Assembly (NCBI GenBank): GCA_963765135.1
Contig: CAVXUX010000002.1
Span: 1 to 64,000, forward strand
Origin: JACVRW01 sp963765135
GTDB lineage: Bacteria > Actinomycetota > Thermoleophilia > Solirubrobacterales > Thermoleophilaceae
Length of the DNA stretch: 64,000 nucleotides
Reading direction: 5' to 3'
Positions 9,698 through 18,365 of this stretch are shown one piece after another. The number at the start of each line of letters is the position of its first letter. Positions within the stretch are counted from its first letter, which is position 1. The translations under genes and the position numbers were made by a program. Under the pieces are notes generated by a model. That model saw only the letters and a list, made by a program, of their open reading frames with translations, searched no databases and was not told the origin of the DNA.

Positions 9698-9734
9698 CTC
9701 AGCCTTTCCGTTTGTTGCGTTGGAGCGGGCCGCA

Positions 9735-10451
9735 TCAGGCGTCCGAGTGCACCGCCGCGGCGTCCAGGATCTGGTGGGCGACGGCCTCGGGGTGCGAGAC
9801 GGTGATGGCGTGCGAGCCGCCCGGGATCTCGAGCGTGCGGTGCGCGCCGGCGCGCTCGGCCATGTAGTGCTGGAGGGCGGCGGGGATGATGTGGTCCTCC
9901 TCGCCTATCACGAAGCGCGAGGGCACCTCACGCCACAGCGACCGCTCGCCGGACGGCTCGGTGAGCGCCTCCTGCGTGGCCGGGCGCTGCGTCGCGGCCA
10001 TCCGTGCGGCCTCCGGCGCGGGAACGTCCTGGCAGAAGATGCCGTGGAAGCTGTCCGGAGCGACGTAGAGGTCGGTCGTTCCGTCGCTGCGCGGCACCGG
10101 CCGCGCCGTCTCCTCGCCGAGCATGCTGCCCGGGAACATGCCCGCGAGCTGGAAGCAGTGCTCGCCGGGCTCGGGCGCGAAGCCGCAGGCGTAGACGAGC
10201 CCGACGATCTCGCCGGCGTCGGCCGGGACGTTGGAGATCACCGCTCCGCCGTAGGAGTGGGCGGCGAGCACGACGGGCCCGTCGACCGCACGGACGACGT
10301 CGGCGACGGCCACGGCGTCCGAGGCGAGGCCGCGCAGCGGGTTGGCGGCGGCGATCACCGGGTGTCCGGCGTCGAGCAGCGGGTCGATGACGCCGTCCCA
10401 GCTCGAGGACTCGGCGAAGGCGCCGTGGACGAGAACGATGGTGGGCTTCAT
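9735..10451 (-). CDS. alpha/beta hydrolase (EstC/MEKC-type)
   Basis: About 238 residues from the ATG at 10451, chosen because AAAGGAGCT stands just before it; an upstream in-frame ATG at 10499 would overlap the neighbour more. The oxyanion/N-terminal strand is TIVLVHGAFAESSSW, the nucleophile elbow is AAHSYGG (Ser) near residue 80, an acid residue lies in VIGEEDHIIP, and the catalytic His is in GGSHAITVSHP. This is the small esterase/hydrolase group often annotated as alpha/beta fold hydrolase. Substrate is unknown. It overlaps nothing and follows the NmrA-like gene by about 28 bp, so the two are likely co-transcribed. Confidence 0.85.
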   Translation of the reverse strand: MKPTIVLVHGAFAESSSWDGVIDPLLDAGHPVIAAANPLRGLASDAVAVADVVRAVDGPVVLAAHSYGGAVISNVPADAGEIVGLVYACGFAPEPGEHCFQLAGMFPGSMLGEETARPVPRSDGTTDLYVAPDSFHGIFCQDVPAPEAARMAATQRPATQEALTEPSGERSLWREVPSRFVIGEEDHIIPAALQHYMAERAGAHRTLEIPGGSHAITVSHPEAVAHQILDAAAVHSDA

Positions 10452-10479
10452 GAGAAGCTCCTTTCGGTTGGGGTTGGCG

Positions 10480-11229
10480 CTACTTGGCGGACTGGTCAAG
10501 CCAGTCCTCGAAGCGGATCGAGGCGATGCGAGCGTCGTCGCCAGGGGTTAGGGACCGGTCGTCCAGCTCGGCGCCGAAGTAGCGGGCGTGAACGTCGGCC
10601 GTCACCTGTCGCGGGTCGTCGCTTGCCTTCAGGACACGCCGGGCGAGCTCGTCGAGGCGGAACGCTTCCGGGCCCGCCAGCTCGACCGTGTCGTTGAGTG
10701 GTGCGCCGGCCGCGACGTCGGCCAGGGTGCTGGCGACGTCATCGGCTGCCTCGGGCTGCACGAGGGCAGGCGACAGCCGAACGGTGTCGCCGTCGGCGCT
10801 CGAATCGGCGATGCGGCGGATGAACTCGAAGAACTGCGTTGCGCGGACGATCGTGTACGGCACAGGCCCGGCCTTCACCAGTTCCTCCTGCGCGACCTTC
10901 GCGCGCATGTAGCCGCTCTCGGGGAGCCGCTCGGCGCCTACGACCGACAGCGTCACGTGGTGCCCCACGCCGGCGGCCGTCTCCGCGGCGAGCAGGTTGC
11001 GGGATGCGGTCTCGAAGAAGTCGAGCACGGCCGCGTCGTCCCAGGCGGGTGCGTTCGCCACGTCGACGACGACCTGGGCGCCCTCGAGCGCTTCGGCGAG
11101 CCCCTCGCCCGTGAGCGCGTTGACTCCCGAGTCAGGCGACGCCGCGAGCGGCTCGTGACCGTCCTTCCGCAGCTTCTCGATCAGCTTCGACCCAATGAGG
11201 CCGGTTCCGCCAATGACAACGATCTTCAT
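10480..11229 (-). CDS. NmrA-like / atypical SDR NAD(P)-binding protein
   Basis: 249 residues beginning with the Rossmann motif IVVIGGTGLIGSKLIEKL, the GxxGxxG pattern of atypical short-chain dehydrogenases. The middle has HVTLSVVGAERLPESGYMRAK (Tyr and Lys at the usual spacing) and VPYTIVRATQFFEF, as in the NmrA/YtfG-like group. These proteins either sense NAD(P) or reduce quinones and other small molecules. The sequence does not decide which. Co-directional with the downstream alpha/beta hydrolase. Confidence 0.82.
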   Translation of the reverse strand: MKIVVIGGTGLIGSKLIEKLRKDGHEPLAASPDSGVNALTGEGLAEALEGAQVVVDVANAPAWDDAAVLDFFETASRNLLAAETAAGVGHHVTLSVVGAERLPESGYMRAKVAQEELVKAGPVPYTIVRATQFFEFIRRIADSSADGDTVRLSPALVQPEAADDVASTLADVAAGAPLNDTVELAGPEAFRLDELARRVLKASDDPRQVTADVHARYFGAELDDRSLTPGDDARIASIRFEDWLDQSAK

Positions 11230-11250
11230 CTCGTGCCTTTCGTGGTGTGT

Positions 11251-11355
11251 TCAGTGGAGGGCGAGGAGGCGGTTGGCCTCCGCGAGGGCTCCGGCCACCT
11301 GCTCATCGGCGACCCAGGCGAGCCACAGCACGGCGTCGGCCTGGCGATGATGCTT
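11251..11355 (-). pseudogene. C-terminal remnant of an unidentified minus-strand gene
   Basis: Minus-strand reading gives KHHRQADAVLWLAWVADEQ and then ALAEANRLLALH with a stop at 11251-11253, 22 bp upstream of the NmrA-like start. Codon use looks protein-like, but upstream the frame runs antisense into an LtrA-like segment read on the other strand. The gene is cut off at about 11350, so only its last 34 or so codons are left. Family not recognised. Confidence 0.35.
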
Positions 11356-11580
11356 GGCGGGCCCGCGCTCTTCCTGCTCGGGGACAACCTATTTCAGCGG
11401 AGGCTGACCTCCAAGACGAACGCCAAGCGCTTGACGGTCGCGGGGCTGCTCATCCTGCTCTTTCCGCTCGCCGGCTACGTCGCGGCCCTGCTGCTCGGCG
11501 TGATCGTGACGACGCTGCTGGCGGCGCTTGCGGTGTGGGAGTCAGGTCCAGCCGCATCAGTACGCGAGGAAAGCCGTTGA
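11345..11580 (+). pseudogene. 3' fragment of an LtrA-like (low temperature requirement A) membrane protein
   Basis: The plus strand reads GGPALFLLGDNLFQRRLTS, then two more hydrophobic helices (LTVAGLLILLFPLAG; ALLLGVIVTTLLAALAVWE) and stops at 11580. This helix-RR-helix-helix ending resembles the C-terminal region of LtrA family proteins. No plausible start or N-terminal half precedes it. It ends inside the 3' end of the convergent GNAT gene. Truncation at about 11350 coincides with the cut edge of the minus-strand remnant. Confidence 0.5.
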
Positions 11581-12106
11581 GCACAGAGTCGGTGTTGGCC
11601 ACTTTCGTGAATCCGGCCCGCTCGAAGAGCCCGCGCGTGCCGACGAAGGCCATCGTGAGGTCGACCTTCTCGCCCCGGTTGTCGACCGGATATCCCTCGA
11701 TCGCGGGCGCACCGCGCTCCCGCGCGAACTCGACCGCTCCCCGCAGCAGGTGGTGCGAGATGCCCTTCCCCCGATGCCCAGGTCGCACCCTGATGCACCA
11801 CACCGACCACACGGCGACGTCGTCGACATGGGGGATCTTGCGGTTACGTGCGAACGTCGTCTCGGCTCGCGGTGCGACGGCAGCCCAGCCCACGACCTCG
11901 TCGCCGTCGTAGGCAAGCACGCCGGGCGGGCCTTCCTCGATCAGCTGCTTCACCCGTTCCCCGCGTGCCGTGCCCACGAGCGCCCGGTTCTCCGCGGACT
12001 GGATCCGATAGCTCAGGCACCAGCACACATTGGCGTCGGGCCGTTTGGGCCCGACCATCGTCTTCACGTCGTCGAAGACCGTGGCGGGTCGGGTCTCTAT
12101 CGCCAT
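11450..12106 (-). CDS. GNAT-family N-acetyltransferase
   Basis: From ATG 12106. Conserved acetyl-CoA binding region: VWSVWCIRVRPGHRGKGISH at about residues 95-115, containing the R/Q-x-x-G-x-G/A-like RPGHRGKG motif, followed by LLRGAVEFARERGAPAIEGYP. The recognisable domain ends at PRVLMRLDLT near 11535. The remaining C-terminal stretch to the stop at 11450 is low-complexity and antisense to the LtrA fragment, so the native stop was probably lost at the junction or by an indel. The N-terminal WCLSYR segment is typical of a GNAT subgroup of unknown substrate. Confidence 0.75.
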   Translation of the reverse strand: MAIETRPATVFDDVKTMVGPKRPDANVCWCLSYRIQSAENRALVGTARGERVKQLIEEGPPGVLAYDGDEVVGWAAVAPRAETTFARNRKIPHVDDVAVWSVWCIRVRPGHRGKGISHHLLRGAVEFARERGAPAIEGYPVDNRGEKVDLTMAFVGTRGLFERAGFTKVANTDSVLNGFPRVLMRLDLTPTPQAPPAASSRSRRAAGPRRSRRAERAG

Positions 12107-12184
12107 GGCTCCACCATGCCCAGGATCGCGCCCGGACGCTCCTCGATTGCCGTAGCCTGGAGGCGTGGCGACTGAGGCCCAGCG

Positions 12185-12583
12185 ATGAGCGACACCAACA
12201 AGCCCGGTGCCACCGAGCTCAAGGAGCTGATGGGGCGGGTGTTCGATTCGGACGCCTCCGAGGCGTTCGGGGAGTTCATCGTGCGACATGTCGCGCTCAA
12301 CGACATGGCACCCGCCGCGGACGAGGCCCTGGTCGAGGGGATCGAGGAATCGCCGGACGGCGGGGCGGCGATGGCGGAAGCGCACCTGGCCGGTCTGCCC
12401 GATCACGAGCGCGAGGATCTGCTCGAGCGAGCGGCCGCGGAGACCGGTCGGCGACTGCACGCGGCTGCCTTCGCGCTGCTCGCGGCTGTCGGGGCGGCCC
12501 GACTCCCCGTCGAGATCACGCCGGAGATGGTGGCCGTGGCCGCGATAACGGAGCTCGGCGACGCGATCCCGCCCGACGCGTAG
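12185..12583 (+). CDS. uncharacterised acidic alpha-helical protein
   Basis: 132 residues, rich in Ala and Glu, with no signal peptide or membrane helix. It predicts as mostly helical (MSDTNKPGATELKELMGRVF start; later GLPDHEREDLLERAAAETG). I do not recognise a family. It lies 34 bp upstream of nagA in the same direction, so it may share that transcript. Confidence 0.6.
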   Translation: MSDTNKPGATELKELMGRVFDSDASEAFGEFIVRHVALNDMAPAADEALVEGIEESPDGGAAMAEAHLAGLPDHEREDLLERAAAETGRRLHAAAFALLAAVGAARLPVEITPEMVAVAAITELGDAIPPDA

Positions 12584-12617
12584 CGGCTGGAAGGAACGCC
12601 GTGGCTGACCGCGGGGC

Positions 12618-13718
12618 GTGACGGTGAGGCTGGAGGTCGAGGCCGCGCTCGTCGACGGGAAGCTGGTCCCCGGTGACGTGGAGGTCGCGGACGGGGTCGT
12701 GACCGCGGTGGAGCTGGGGGGCGCAGGGGTCCGGGGCCGCATCGCCGTGCCGGGGTTCGTGGACCTCCAGGTCAACGGCTTCGCCGGCGTCGACCTCATG
12801 CAGGCCGATCACGCCGGGTACGCGCGCGTAGGCGCGGCGTTGCTCGAGACGGGCACGACCGCCTATCAGCCGACCTTCGTCACGGCGCCCGAGGAGGCCC
12901 TTGTCGCGGCGCTGCGCGAGCTGCCGTTCGACCAGGACGGCCCGCGGATCGTCGGGGCGCACCTGGAGGGCCCGTTTCTATCCCCGCACCGGATGGGGGT
13001 GCATCCGCCCGCCAGCCGCCGCGACCCTGACCGGGCGCTGCTGTTGCGCCTGATAGACGCGGCCCGGGTCAGTCAGGTGACGCTGGCGCCGGAGCTGCCC
13101 GGAGCCTTGGACCTGGTCGACCTGCTGCTCGAGCGCGGTGTCGCCGTGTCCGCCGGCCACAGCGACGCGACCGCCGACGAGGCCAATCGCGCGTTCGACC
13201 GTGGCGTGCGCACCGTGACCCATCTGTTCAACGCCATGCGCCCGCTCGCGCCGCGGGATCCCGGCATCGCGCTCGCGGCGCTCGCGCGCTCGGACGTGAT
13301 CGTGCAGCTGATCGCCGATGGCCATCACGTCGCGGCGGAGACGATGCTCGTCGCCTGCCGGGCGTCCCGCGGGCGGTTCGCCCTCGTGACCGACGCGTCG
13401 GCCGCGGCCGGTATGGGGGACGGCGAGTTCACGCTCGCCGGAGGGCGGGTGGTCTCGGCCGGAGGCGTCGTTCGGACCGCCGAGGGGCGGCTCGCCGGGA
13501 GCGCGCTCACCATGCTCGACGCGGTGCGCAACGTGCACGCGCTCGGGATTCCGCTGGAGGAGGCTCTGACCGCCGCGACTGCCGTGCCGGCGTCGATCGT
13601 CGGTCGGGCCGATCTCGGCCGGCTGTCACGGGGCTCGCCAGCCGACGTCGTCGTGCTGGACGACAACCTGGAGATCTGTCGTGTGCTGATCGGCGGGCGC
13701 CCGCTCGTCGCGGGCTAG
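12618..13718 (+). CDS. nagA: N-acetylglucosamine-6-phosphate deacetylase
   Basis: 366 residues, normal for NagA, which deacetylates GlcNAc-6-P to glucosamine-6-P in amino-sugar and cell-wall recycling. Metal and catalytic signatures: VPGFVDLQVNGFAGVD (first barrel strand), GAHLEGPFLSP (metal Glu), VSAGHSDAT (His), VTHLFNAM (His) and VTDASAAAGMG (catalytic Asp). The C-terminal SRGSPADVVVLDD tail is typical. The GTG start at 12618 was chosen because it gives the standard N-terminal beta-domain. No other amino-sugar gene is adjacent. Confidence 0.93.
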   Translation: MTVRLEVEAALVDGKLVPGDVEVADGVVTAVELGGAGVRGRIAVPGFVDLQVNGFAGVDLMQADHAGYARVGAALLETGTTAYQPTFVTAPEEALVAALRELPFDQDGPRIVGAHLEGPFLSPHRMGVHPPASRRDPDRALLLRLIDAARVSQVTLAPELPGALDLVDLLLERGVAVSAGHSDATADEANRAFDRGVRTVTHLFNAMRPLAPRDPGIALAALARSDVIVQLIADGHHVAAETMLVACRASRGRFALVTDASAAAGMGDGEFTLAGGRVVSAGGVVRTAEGRLAGSALTMLDAVRNVHALGIPLEEALTAATAVPASIVGRADLGRLSRGSPADVVVLDDNLEICRVLIGGRPLVAG

Positions 13719-14170
13719 TCCAGCTCGACCGCCAGGCGGTCGTCGTTCTCGTCGAGCACGAACTGATCGACGGCGGTCGCGCGATACAGGCGCAGGTGGG
13801 AGGGCGCCACGACGTCGTCCGCCGTCCATGCGCGACCGCCGTGGGATAGCGAGCGACGCGTGTAGACGTCGAGCGCCTGCGCCCGCTCGTCCTCGCCGAG
13901 CTCCCCGGCGGTCGCCGACATGTACACGCCGTTGCCCGTGCTGATCGGGACGGTCGAGTCGAAGACGACGATGCTCACCTCCGCGCGCGCCTCGATGTTG
14001 AGGGAGTGCCTCGCGCCCGGCTCGGAGACCCAGAGGAACTCGCGGTAGCCCGAATGCGCGAAGTAGACCGGTGTCGCCCAGGGCCGACCGTCGGCATCGG
14101 CCGTGCCGAGCACCATGTAGAGGTTGGCGTCGACGATTGCCCGGCCGTGCTCTACGAGGTCCTCGTTCAC
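13715..14170 (-). CDS. pyridoxamine 5'-phosphate oxidase-family (FMN/F420-binding split-barrel) protein
   Basis: 151 residues from GTG 14170. N-terminal helix, then LYMVLGTADADGRPWATPVYFA and a strand pair FLWVSEPGARHSLNIEARAEVSI, the split-barrel signature that binds FMN or F420. Such small single-domain proteins reduce cofactor-linked substrates or bind haem. The substrate is not readable. Its stop overlaps the end of convergent nagA by 4 bp. Confidence 0.78.
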   Translation of the reverse strand: MNEDLVEHGRAIVDANLYMVLGTADADGRPWATPVYFAHSGYREFLWVSEPGARHSLNIEARAEVSIVVFDSTVPISTGNGVYMSATAGELGEDERAQALDVYTRRSLSHGGRAWTADDVVAPSHLRLYRATAVDQFVLDENDDRLAVELD

Positions 14171-14348
14171 GGTGCGCGCAAAGGGTAGTGTCAATTGCCG
14201 GGACCCGGGTAGCGCCCTCCGTACGAGGCCGACTCCGGCGAGCGCGGGCTGGAGCCGTTGCCCACGACGCCCGAGCAGGAGCCGGCGCGCACACCGGAGC
14301 CGGTCGGCAGGTAGCCGCCGCGGTCGACGATCGCGGTACAACCCAGCT

Positions 14349-14790
14349 GTGCCGGCAACCACAGCGAGCTGCCCGCGGTGCGGGACCGCCGCCGCGGCCG
14401 AGGTCGGCGCAGTGCGGGGAGTGCGGCTTCGTCTTCTTCGAGCGGCCGGCGCGGCGCTCGCTGCCGCGGCCGTCGCCGGCTCGGATCGTGGTCGCGCTGC
14501 TCGTGGTCGCCGGCGGCGTGGCCGCCGCGGCCCTGCTGACCCGCGACTCGCCCCCGGAGCCACCCGAACCGGTCCCGGCCGCCCGCGCGGAGGTGCTGCT
14601 GGCGCGCCAGCTCGACGCCGGCCCGGCCGCCTCGGTGCGCTGCACCGGCCCGATCCGGCCCGGCAGGTCCACGCGCTGCCAGTTTCTCTACCCGGACGGC
14701 GACACGCAGCTGATGCTGGTCACGCTCTCGCGGCGCGGCGAGCTGGACATCGACGTGCCCTACCCGGCTCAGCGCAGACCCGGCGGTTAG
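14349..14790 (+). CDS. zinc-ribbon membrane protein with DUF4333-like domain (frameshifted)
   Basis: From GTG 14349 the frame reads ATTASCPRCGTAAAAEVG. After one frame change near 14400 it continues QCGECGFVFFERP. Together these form a CxxC...CxxC zinc ribbon, followed by one membrane helix (VVALLVVAGGVAAAALL, about 14487-14540). The extracytoplasmic domain has a single Cys and the pattern RCTGPIRPGRSTRCQFLYPDG, resembling DUF4333 proteins. Role unknown; such proteins are common in actinobacteria. Confidence 0.6.
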
Positions 14791-14797
14791 CCGCGGG

Positions 14798-15367
14798 CTA
14801 GGAAGCGGCTGCCGCCTTCTTCCACTCGGCCTTGTGCGCCCGCTTGGCGGCCTGGTAGTCCTCGAGCGCCTGCGGCGAGTCGACGTCGCCGAGCGTCGGG
14901 TGCCACGGCACCAGCTCGGCGGCGGCCTCGACGCCGAAGCGCTTGGCGAGCACGGCTCCGAGCGCCTTGACCTTCATCTCGCCGAACCCCGGCAGCGCCT
15001 CCAGGTTGGCTCGCAGCTGATCGGAGTTGGCCGCGTCCGTCCAGACGCGCGCGGCGTCGCCGTCGTAGGTGTCGCGCAGGTACACCGCCAGCTCCTGCAC
15101 CCGCTTCGACATCGATCCGGGGTAGCGGTGGATCGCCGGCTTCTCGCGGAAGACCGGCTCGAGGTCCGCGGCCGCGAGCGTCGCGGCGTCGATCGAGCCG
15201 AGCCGCTCCCGTAGCGCCAGCGGCCCTGAGAAGGCCTTCTGCACGGTCACCTGCTGGTCGAGCGCGAAGCCCACCAGGAGCGCCATCGGATCGGACGCGA
15301 TCAGCTCGTTGGCCTCGTCTGACTCGGTGAAGTAGAGGCGGTCGGGCACGGGTCGATCGTACTTCAC
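14798..15367 (-). CDS. HhH-GPD-type protein (uncharacterised DNA glycosylase-like)
   Basis: 189 residues. Helix-hairpin-helix around LPGFGEMKVKALGAVLAKRFG at residues 130-150, with preceding helices SDPMALLVGFALDQQVTVQKAFSG typical of an uncharacterised actinobacterial HhH-GPD family. Base-excision repair is the family theme, but these short members lack a proven activity, and I cannot point to a catalytic Lys with certainty. Start ATG at 15367. Divergent from the copper oxidase gene. Confidence 0.75.
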   Translation of the reverse strand: MKYDRPVPDRLYFTESDEANELIASDPMALLVGFALDQQVTVQKAFSGPLALRERLGSIDAATLAAADLEPVFREKPAIHRYPGSMSKRVQELAVYLRDTYDGDAARVWTDAANSDQLRANLEALPGFGEMKVKALGAVLAKRFGVEAAAELVPWHPTLGDVDSPQALEDYQAAKRAHKAEWKKAAAAS

Positions 15368-15413
15368 GGCCTAAGCGAGGGCGCGAAGCGCCCGAACGAG
15401 GTAAGTTCGAGGC

Positions 15414-17324
15414 ATGGCCTTGGCTCGCCCGGTGTTGGTCCTGCTCGTCGCTGCGCTCTCGCTGCTGCCCTGCGCGGCCGCGCAGGCCCACCACGTCGCG
15501 GCGCGCGACGCCGACGAGCGACTGCTGCGCACCGAGGAGACCGCCACGCTCGGGGCGGAGCACGCCGCCGAGCACGCGCGTCTGCGCGCCTACCAGCGCG
15601 ACCCGCACTGGCGCCGCGCGCTGGAGCGCGCCACGACGCGGGCGGCTCGCGCCCGGGCGCGCTTGGCCGCCACCGGGCGGCTCGACCGCACGGGGCGCTG
15701 GCCCGGCGGTGGCCAGTTCGACATCCGCACGGCCGACGGCACCACGACGTTCGCCACCCACGCCGTCATGCTCGCCACCGGCAAGGTGCTCTGGTACTCG
15801 ATCCCGAGCCATCCCGACCGCCCGCTCGGGCCGCGCCGCCTGGCGGTCGCCGTGCTCTGGGACCCCTCGAAGGGCACCGGCCCCGGCTCGTTCAAGCGCG
15901 TCAACCCGCCGATCGATCCCAGCACCGGCCAGCCGGTCAACATCTGGTGCAGCGGCAACTCGCTGATGTCCGACGGCCGCGTGCTCGTCACCGGCGGCAA
16001 CCTGATGTACACGGTCGAGTCGCCCGGCCAGAAGTTCGCCGGTCTCAACCACGTCTACACGTTCGACCCGTTCACCGAGCGCTGGAAGCGCCAGCCCGAC
16101 ATGCAGCACGGGCGCTGGTACCCGACCAACCTGCTGATGCCCGACGGGCGCTCGCTGATCATGGGCGGCCTCGACGAGCGCGGCTACGGCGACAAGAACG
16201 AGGACCTCGAGCTGTTCACGCCGTCGCGCTCGCGCGGCGGGCGCGGGCGCGTGAGCCTGCTCGGCGGCTCCGGCGTGCTCGGCGACCCCGGGCGCCCTCC
16301 GGTCGGCGACTACTACCCGCACCTGTTCTGGATGCCGAGCGGCCGCGGCCTCGTGGCCGGGCCGTGGACCACGGACACTTGGTGGTTCTCGCGGCTGGGC
16401 AACCCGCCCAGGCTGCGCTGGAAGGACCTCGGCAACTCGGCGCAGAGCCGGGTCTGGGGCACGGCCGTGATGCTGCCCGCCGGCCCCGACGGCTCGCACC
16501 AGGTGGAGCAGCTGGGCGGCTCTGACAAGCCGAAGGCGGATGCGTTGGAGCCGGACGGCGACGCGCTCGCCACCAACGGCGTCTCGCTGTTCGACGAGCG
16601 CAATCCGGACAACGGCTGGAACGACACCACCAGCATCAGTCGCGGCGCGCTCCACCACCCGCGCTCGCACGCCAACACGGTGCTGCTGCCGGACGGCTCG
16701 ATGGTCGAGGTCGGCGGCGGCTGGGGCGACAAGAAGAGCGGCGGCGAGAACGGCGCGCCGAACCAGTGGGCGGCCGCGCCGTTCCACCTGACAACCGAGC
16801 TGTGGAGCCCGCGCAGCAGGACCTGGCGGCTCGGACCGCCGCAGCGCGAGTTCCGCACCTACCACTCGACGGCAATGCTGCTGCCCGACGGCCGCGTGGT
16901 CTCGGCCGGCGACGACTACAGCGGCCGCTTCACCGGCGCCGAGGCCGAGCGCAACTTCACCCAGGACAGCGCCGAGATCTTCGAGCCGCCGTACCTGTTC
17001 GACGGCAACCGCAAGGCGCCGCGCCCGAAGCTCAGGCGCGCGCCGGCGCTCCTCACGTGGAATCAGTCGACCCGCCTGCGGGTGAAGGCGGCGCGCAGGG
17101 ATCGCCCGGTGACCCGCGCAGTGCTCGTCGCCCCGTCGTCGGTGACGCACGCGGTCGACATGAACCAGCGCTACGTGCCCCTGCGGGTGAAGGACCGCGA
17201 CGCGCGCACGCTCTCCGTACGCATGCCGGGCAACGCAGACATCGCGCCGCCCGGCTATTACATGCTGTTCGTGCTCGACCGCAGCGGCACGCCGTCGGTG
17301 GCCCGCTGGGTGCGACTCGCCTAG
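15414..17324 (+). CDS. secreted copper radical oxidase (galactose/glyoxal oxidase family)
   Basis: 636 residues with a signal peptide (LARPVLVLLVAALSLLPCAA, cleavage near AQA-HH). Kelch-type seven-blade repeats (DGRVLVTGG, DGRSLIMGG, DGSMVEVGG, DGRVVSAG) are followed by a C-terminal DUF1929 beta domain. All copper-radical residues seem present: Cys179 (WCSGNS) and Tyr236 (RWYPT) for the Cys-Tyr crosslink, the Tyr483-His484 pair (TYHST) and His579 (VTHAVDMNQR). The family oxidises a primary alcohol or aldehyde with O2, giving H2O2, outside the cell. In Streptomyces a relative (GlxA) matures surface glycans during hyphal growth. Substrate here is unknown. The gene is intact. Confidence 0.88.
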   Translation: MALARPVLVLLVAALSLLPCAAAQAHHVAARDADERLLRTEETATLGAEHAAEHARLRAYQRDPHWRRALERATTRAARARARLAATGRLDRTGRWPGGGQFDIRTADGTTTFATHAVMLATGKVLWYSIPSHPDRPLGPRRLAVAVLWDPSKGTGPGSFKRVNPPIDPSTGQPVNIWCSGNSLMSDGRVLVTGGNLMYTVESPGQKFAGLNHVYTFDPFTERWKRQPDMQHGRWYPTNLLMPDGRSLIMGGLDERGYGDKNEDLELFTPSRSRGGRGRVSLLGGSGVLGDPGRPPVGDYYPHLFWMPSGRGLVAGPWTTDTWWFSRLGNPPRLRWKDLGNSAQSRVWGTAVMLPAGPDGSHQVEQLGGSDKPKADALEPDGDALATNGVSLFDERNPDNGWNDTTSISRGALHHPRSHANTVLLPDGSMVEVGGGWGDKKSGGENGAPNQWAAAPFHLTTELWSPRSRTWRLGPPQREFRTYHSTAMLLPDGRVVSAGDDYSGRFTGAEAERNFTQDSAEIFEPPYLFDGNRKAPRPKLRRAPALLTWNQSTRLRVKAARRDRPVTRAVLVAPSSVTHAVDMNQRYVPLRVKDRDARTLSVRMPGNADIAPPGYYMLFVLDRSGTPSVARWVRLA

Positions 17325-18283
17325 CTCTTGATCCGGAAGCCGATCCGCTTCTCGGCCGACTTGTTGCCGGCGGCGTCCTTGGCGATCAGCTCCAGGCGGT
17401 AGGGGCCGGGGGCCAGCTTGCGCCCCGCGAACCGCCGCTTGATCGTGATCTGGTTGTTGCCGACGGTGCCCCGGTCGGTCAGCTTGCCGCGGAGCTCGAC
17501 CCAGCGGCCACGCTTGCGCTTCTGGAGGTGGATCGTCACCTTCGCGGCCTCGGTCAGCCGGTACTCGAGCACGGTGGAGCGGCGGAACGCCGTGCGGTCC
17601 AGCTCCAACCCGCTCAGGCGCGGCTTGCTCGTGTCGGTGCACGGCGCGGCCGTCTTGTCCGGGTTGGCGGGGCAGGCGTCCTGCGTCTCGTCGCCGTAGC
17701 CGTCCCTGTCGGCGTCGCGCTCGATCACGGCCTGCACGAGCAGCTGGCCGGTGGGCTCGCCCTGCGACGCTCGCGGCGAGTCGCCCTTCACCAGCGGCGG
17801 CGCGTACAGGTACGTGAACTTGTCGCCGCCCTGGTTGTAGACCATGCTCGCCGAGGGCGCGTCGAGCGCCACGTGCACGCCCTGCTTGACCGCGACCCGG
17901 GCGGCGTACTCCTCGATCTCGCCGGTGCCCTGGAGCGTGACGGTCGGCCCATCGGCCGCGATCTGAGCGTTCGCGACCTCACCCTGCGGCGCGCCGATCG
18001 TGGCGAAGCGGAACGTCACCGACTCCGCGGCCGCGGAGCGAATGCGCACCTTCACGACCACGCCGTCGTACGGCGCCGGCCTCGTCACCGGGTCGCCGGC
18101 GTCGTTGGGATTGATGTATCCGACCAGCGTGCAGGGCCCCGGAACACCGTCGACGCACGGGCTGGGGCCGTTGGCAGGAGCGTTCTTGAGGAGACTGCCG
18201 AAGGTGTCGCTCGCCTGGCCGGTGGCCGGCAGCGCGAGCAATCCGACAGCGGCAACCACCAGAGCTATGAGCCTCTTTGTCAT
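17321..18283 (-). CDS. secreted protein with a calcium-type (thrombospondin-3-like) repeat
   Basis: 320 residues. Signal peptide LIALVVAAVGLLALPATGQA, then a beta-sandwich-like domain with a Cys pair (PSPCVDGVPGPCTL). Near residue 190 comes an Asp-rich repeat DADRDGYGDETQDACP, a thrombospondin type 3/calcium-binding pattern. After it there is an Ig-like C-terminal domain (TVLEYRLTEAAKVTIHLQ to the end) found in many Thermoleophilia surface proteins. Probably extracellular; binding partner unknown. Confidence 0.72.
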   Translation of the reverse strand: MTKRLIALVVAAVGLLALPATGQASDTFGSLLKNAPANGPSPCVDGVPGPCTLVGYINPNDAGDPVTRPAPYDGVVVKVRIRSAAAESVTFRFATIGAPQGEVANAQIAADGPTVTLQGTGEIEEYAARVAVKQGVHVALDAPSASMVYNQGGDKFTYLYAPPLVKGDSPRASQGEPTGQLLVQAVIERDADRDGYGDETQDACPANPDKTAAPCTDTSKPRLSGLELDRTAFRRSTVLEYRLTEAAKVTIHLQKRKRGRWVELRGKLTDRGTVGNNQITIKRRFAGRKLAPGPYRLELIAKDAAGNKSAEKRIGFRIKS

Positions 18284-18344
18284 GCGAGAAGCATCGACGC
18301 GCGCGGGAGCCTGCGCAAGCCACCCTAGGTGTCGAGTTAGGACA

Positions 18345-18363
18345 CCCCCGCTGCGCGCGGGGG
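18345..18363. terminator. GC-rich hairpin after the zinc-ribbon gene
   Basis: CCCCCGC (18345-18351) pairs perfectly with GCGGGGG (18357-18363) around a 5-base loop. It lies just past the stop of the minus-strand zinc-ribbon gene at 18366. No U-run is present, so it may be a structural element instead. Confidence 0.35.
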
Positions 18364-18365
18364 CG

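Noticed and set aside
14787..17642. Long minus-strand frame of about 950 residues opposite the copper oxidase
   Set aside because: Only composition-biased text; the plus strand carries a complete signal peptide, kelch repeats and active site.
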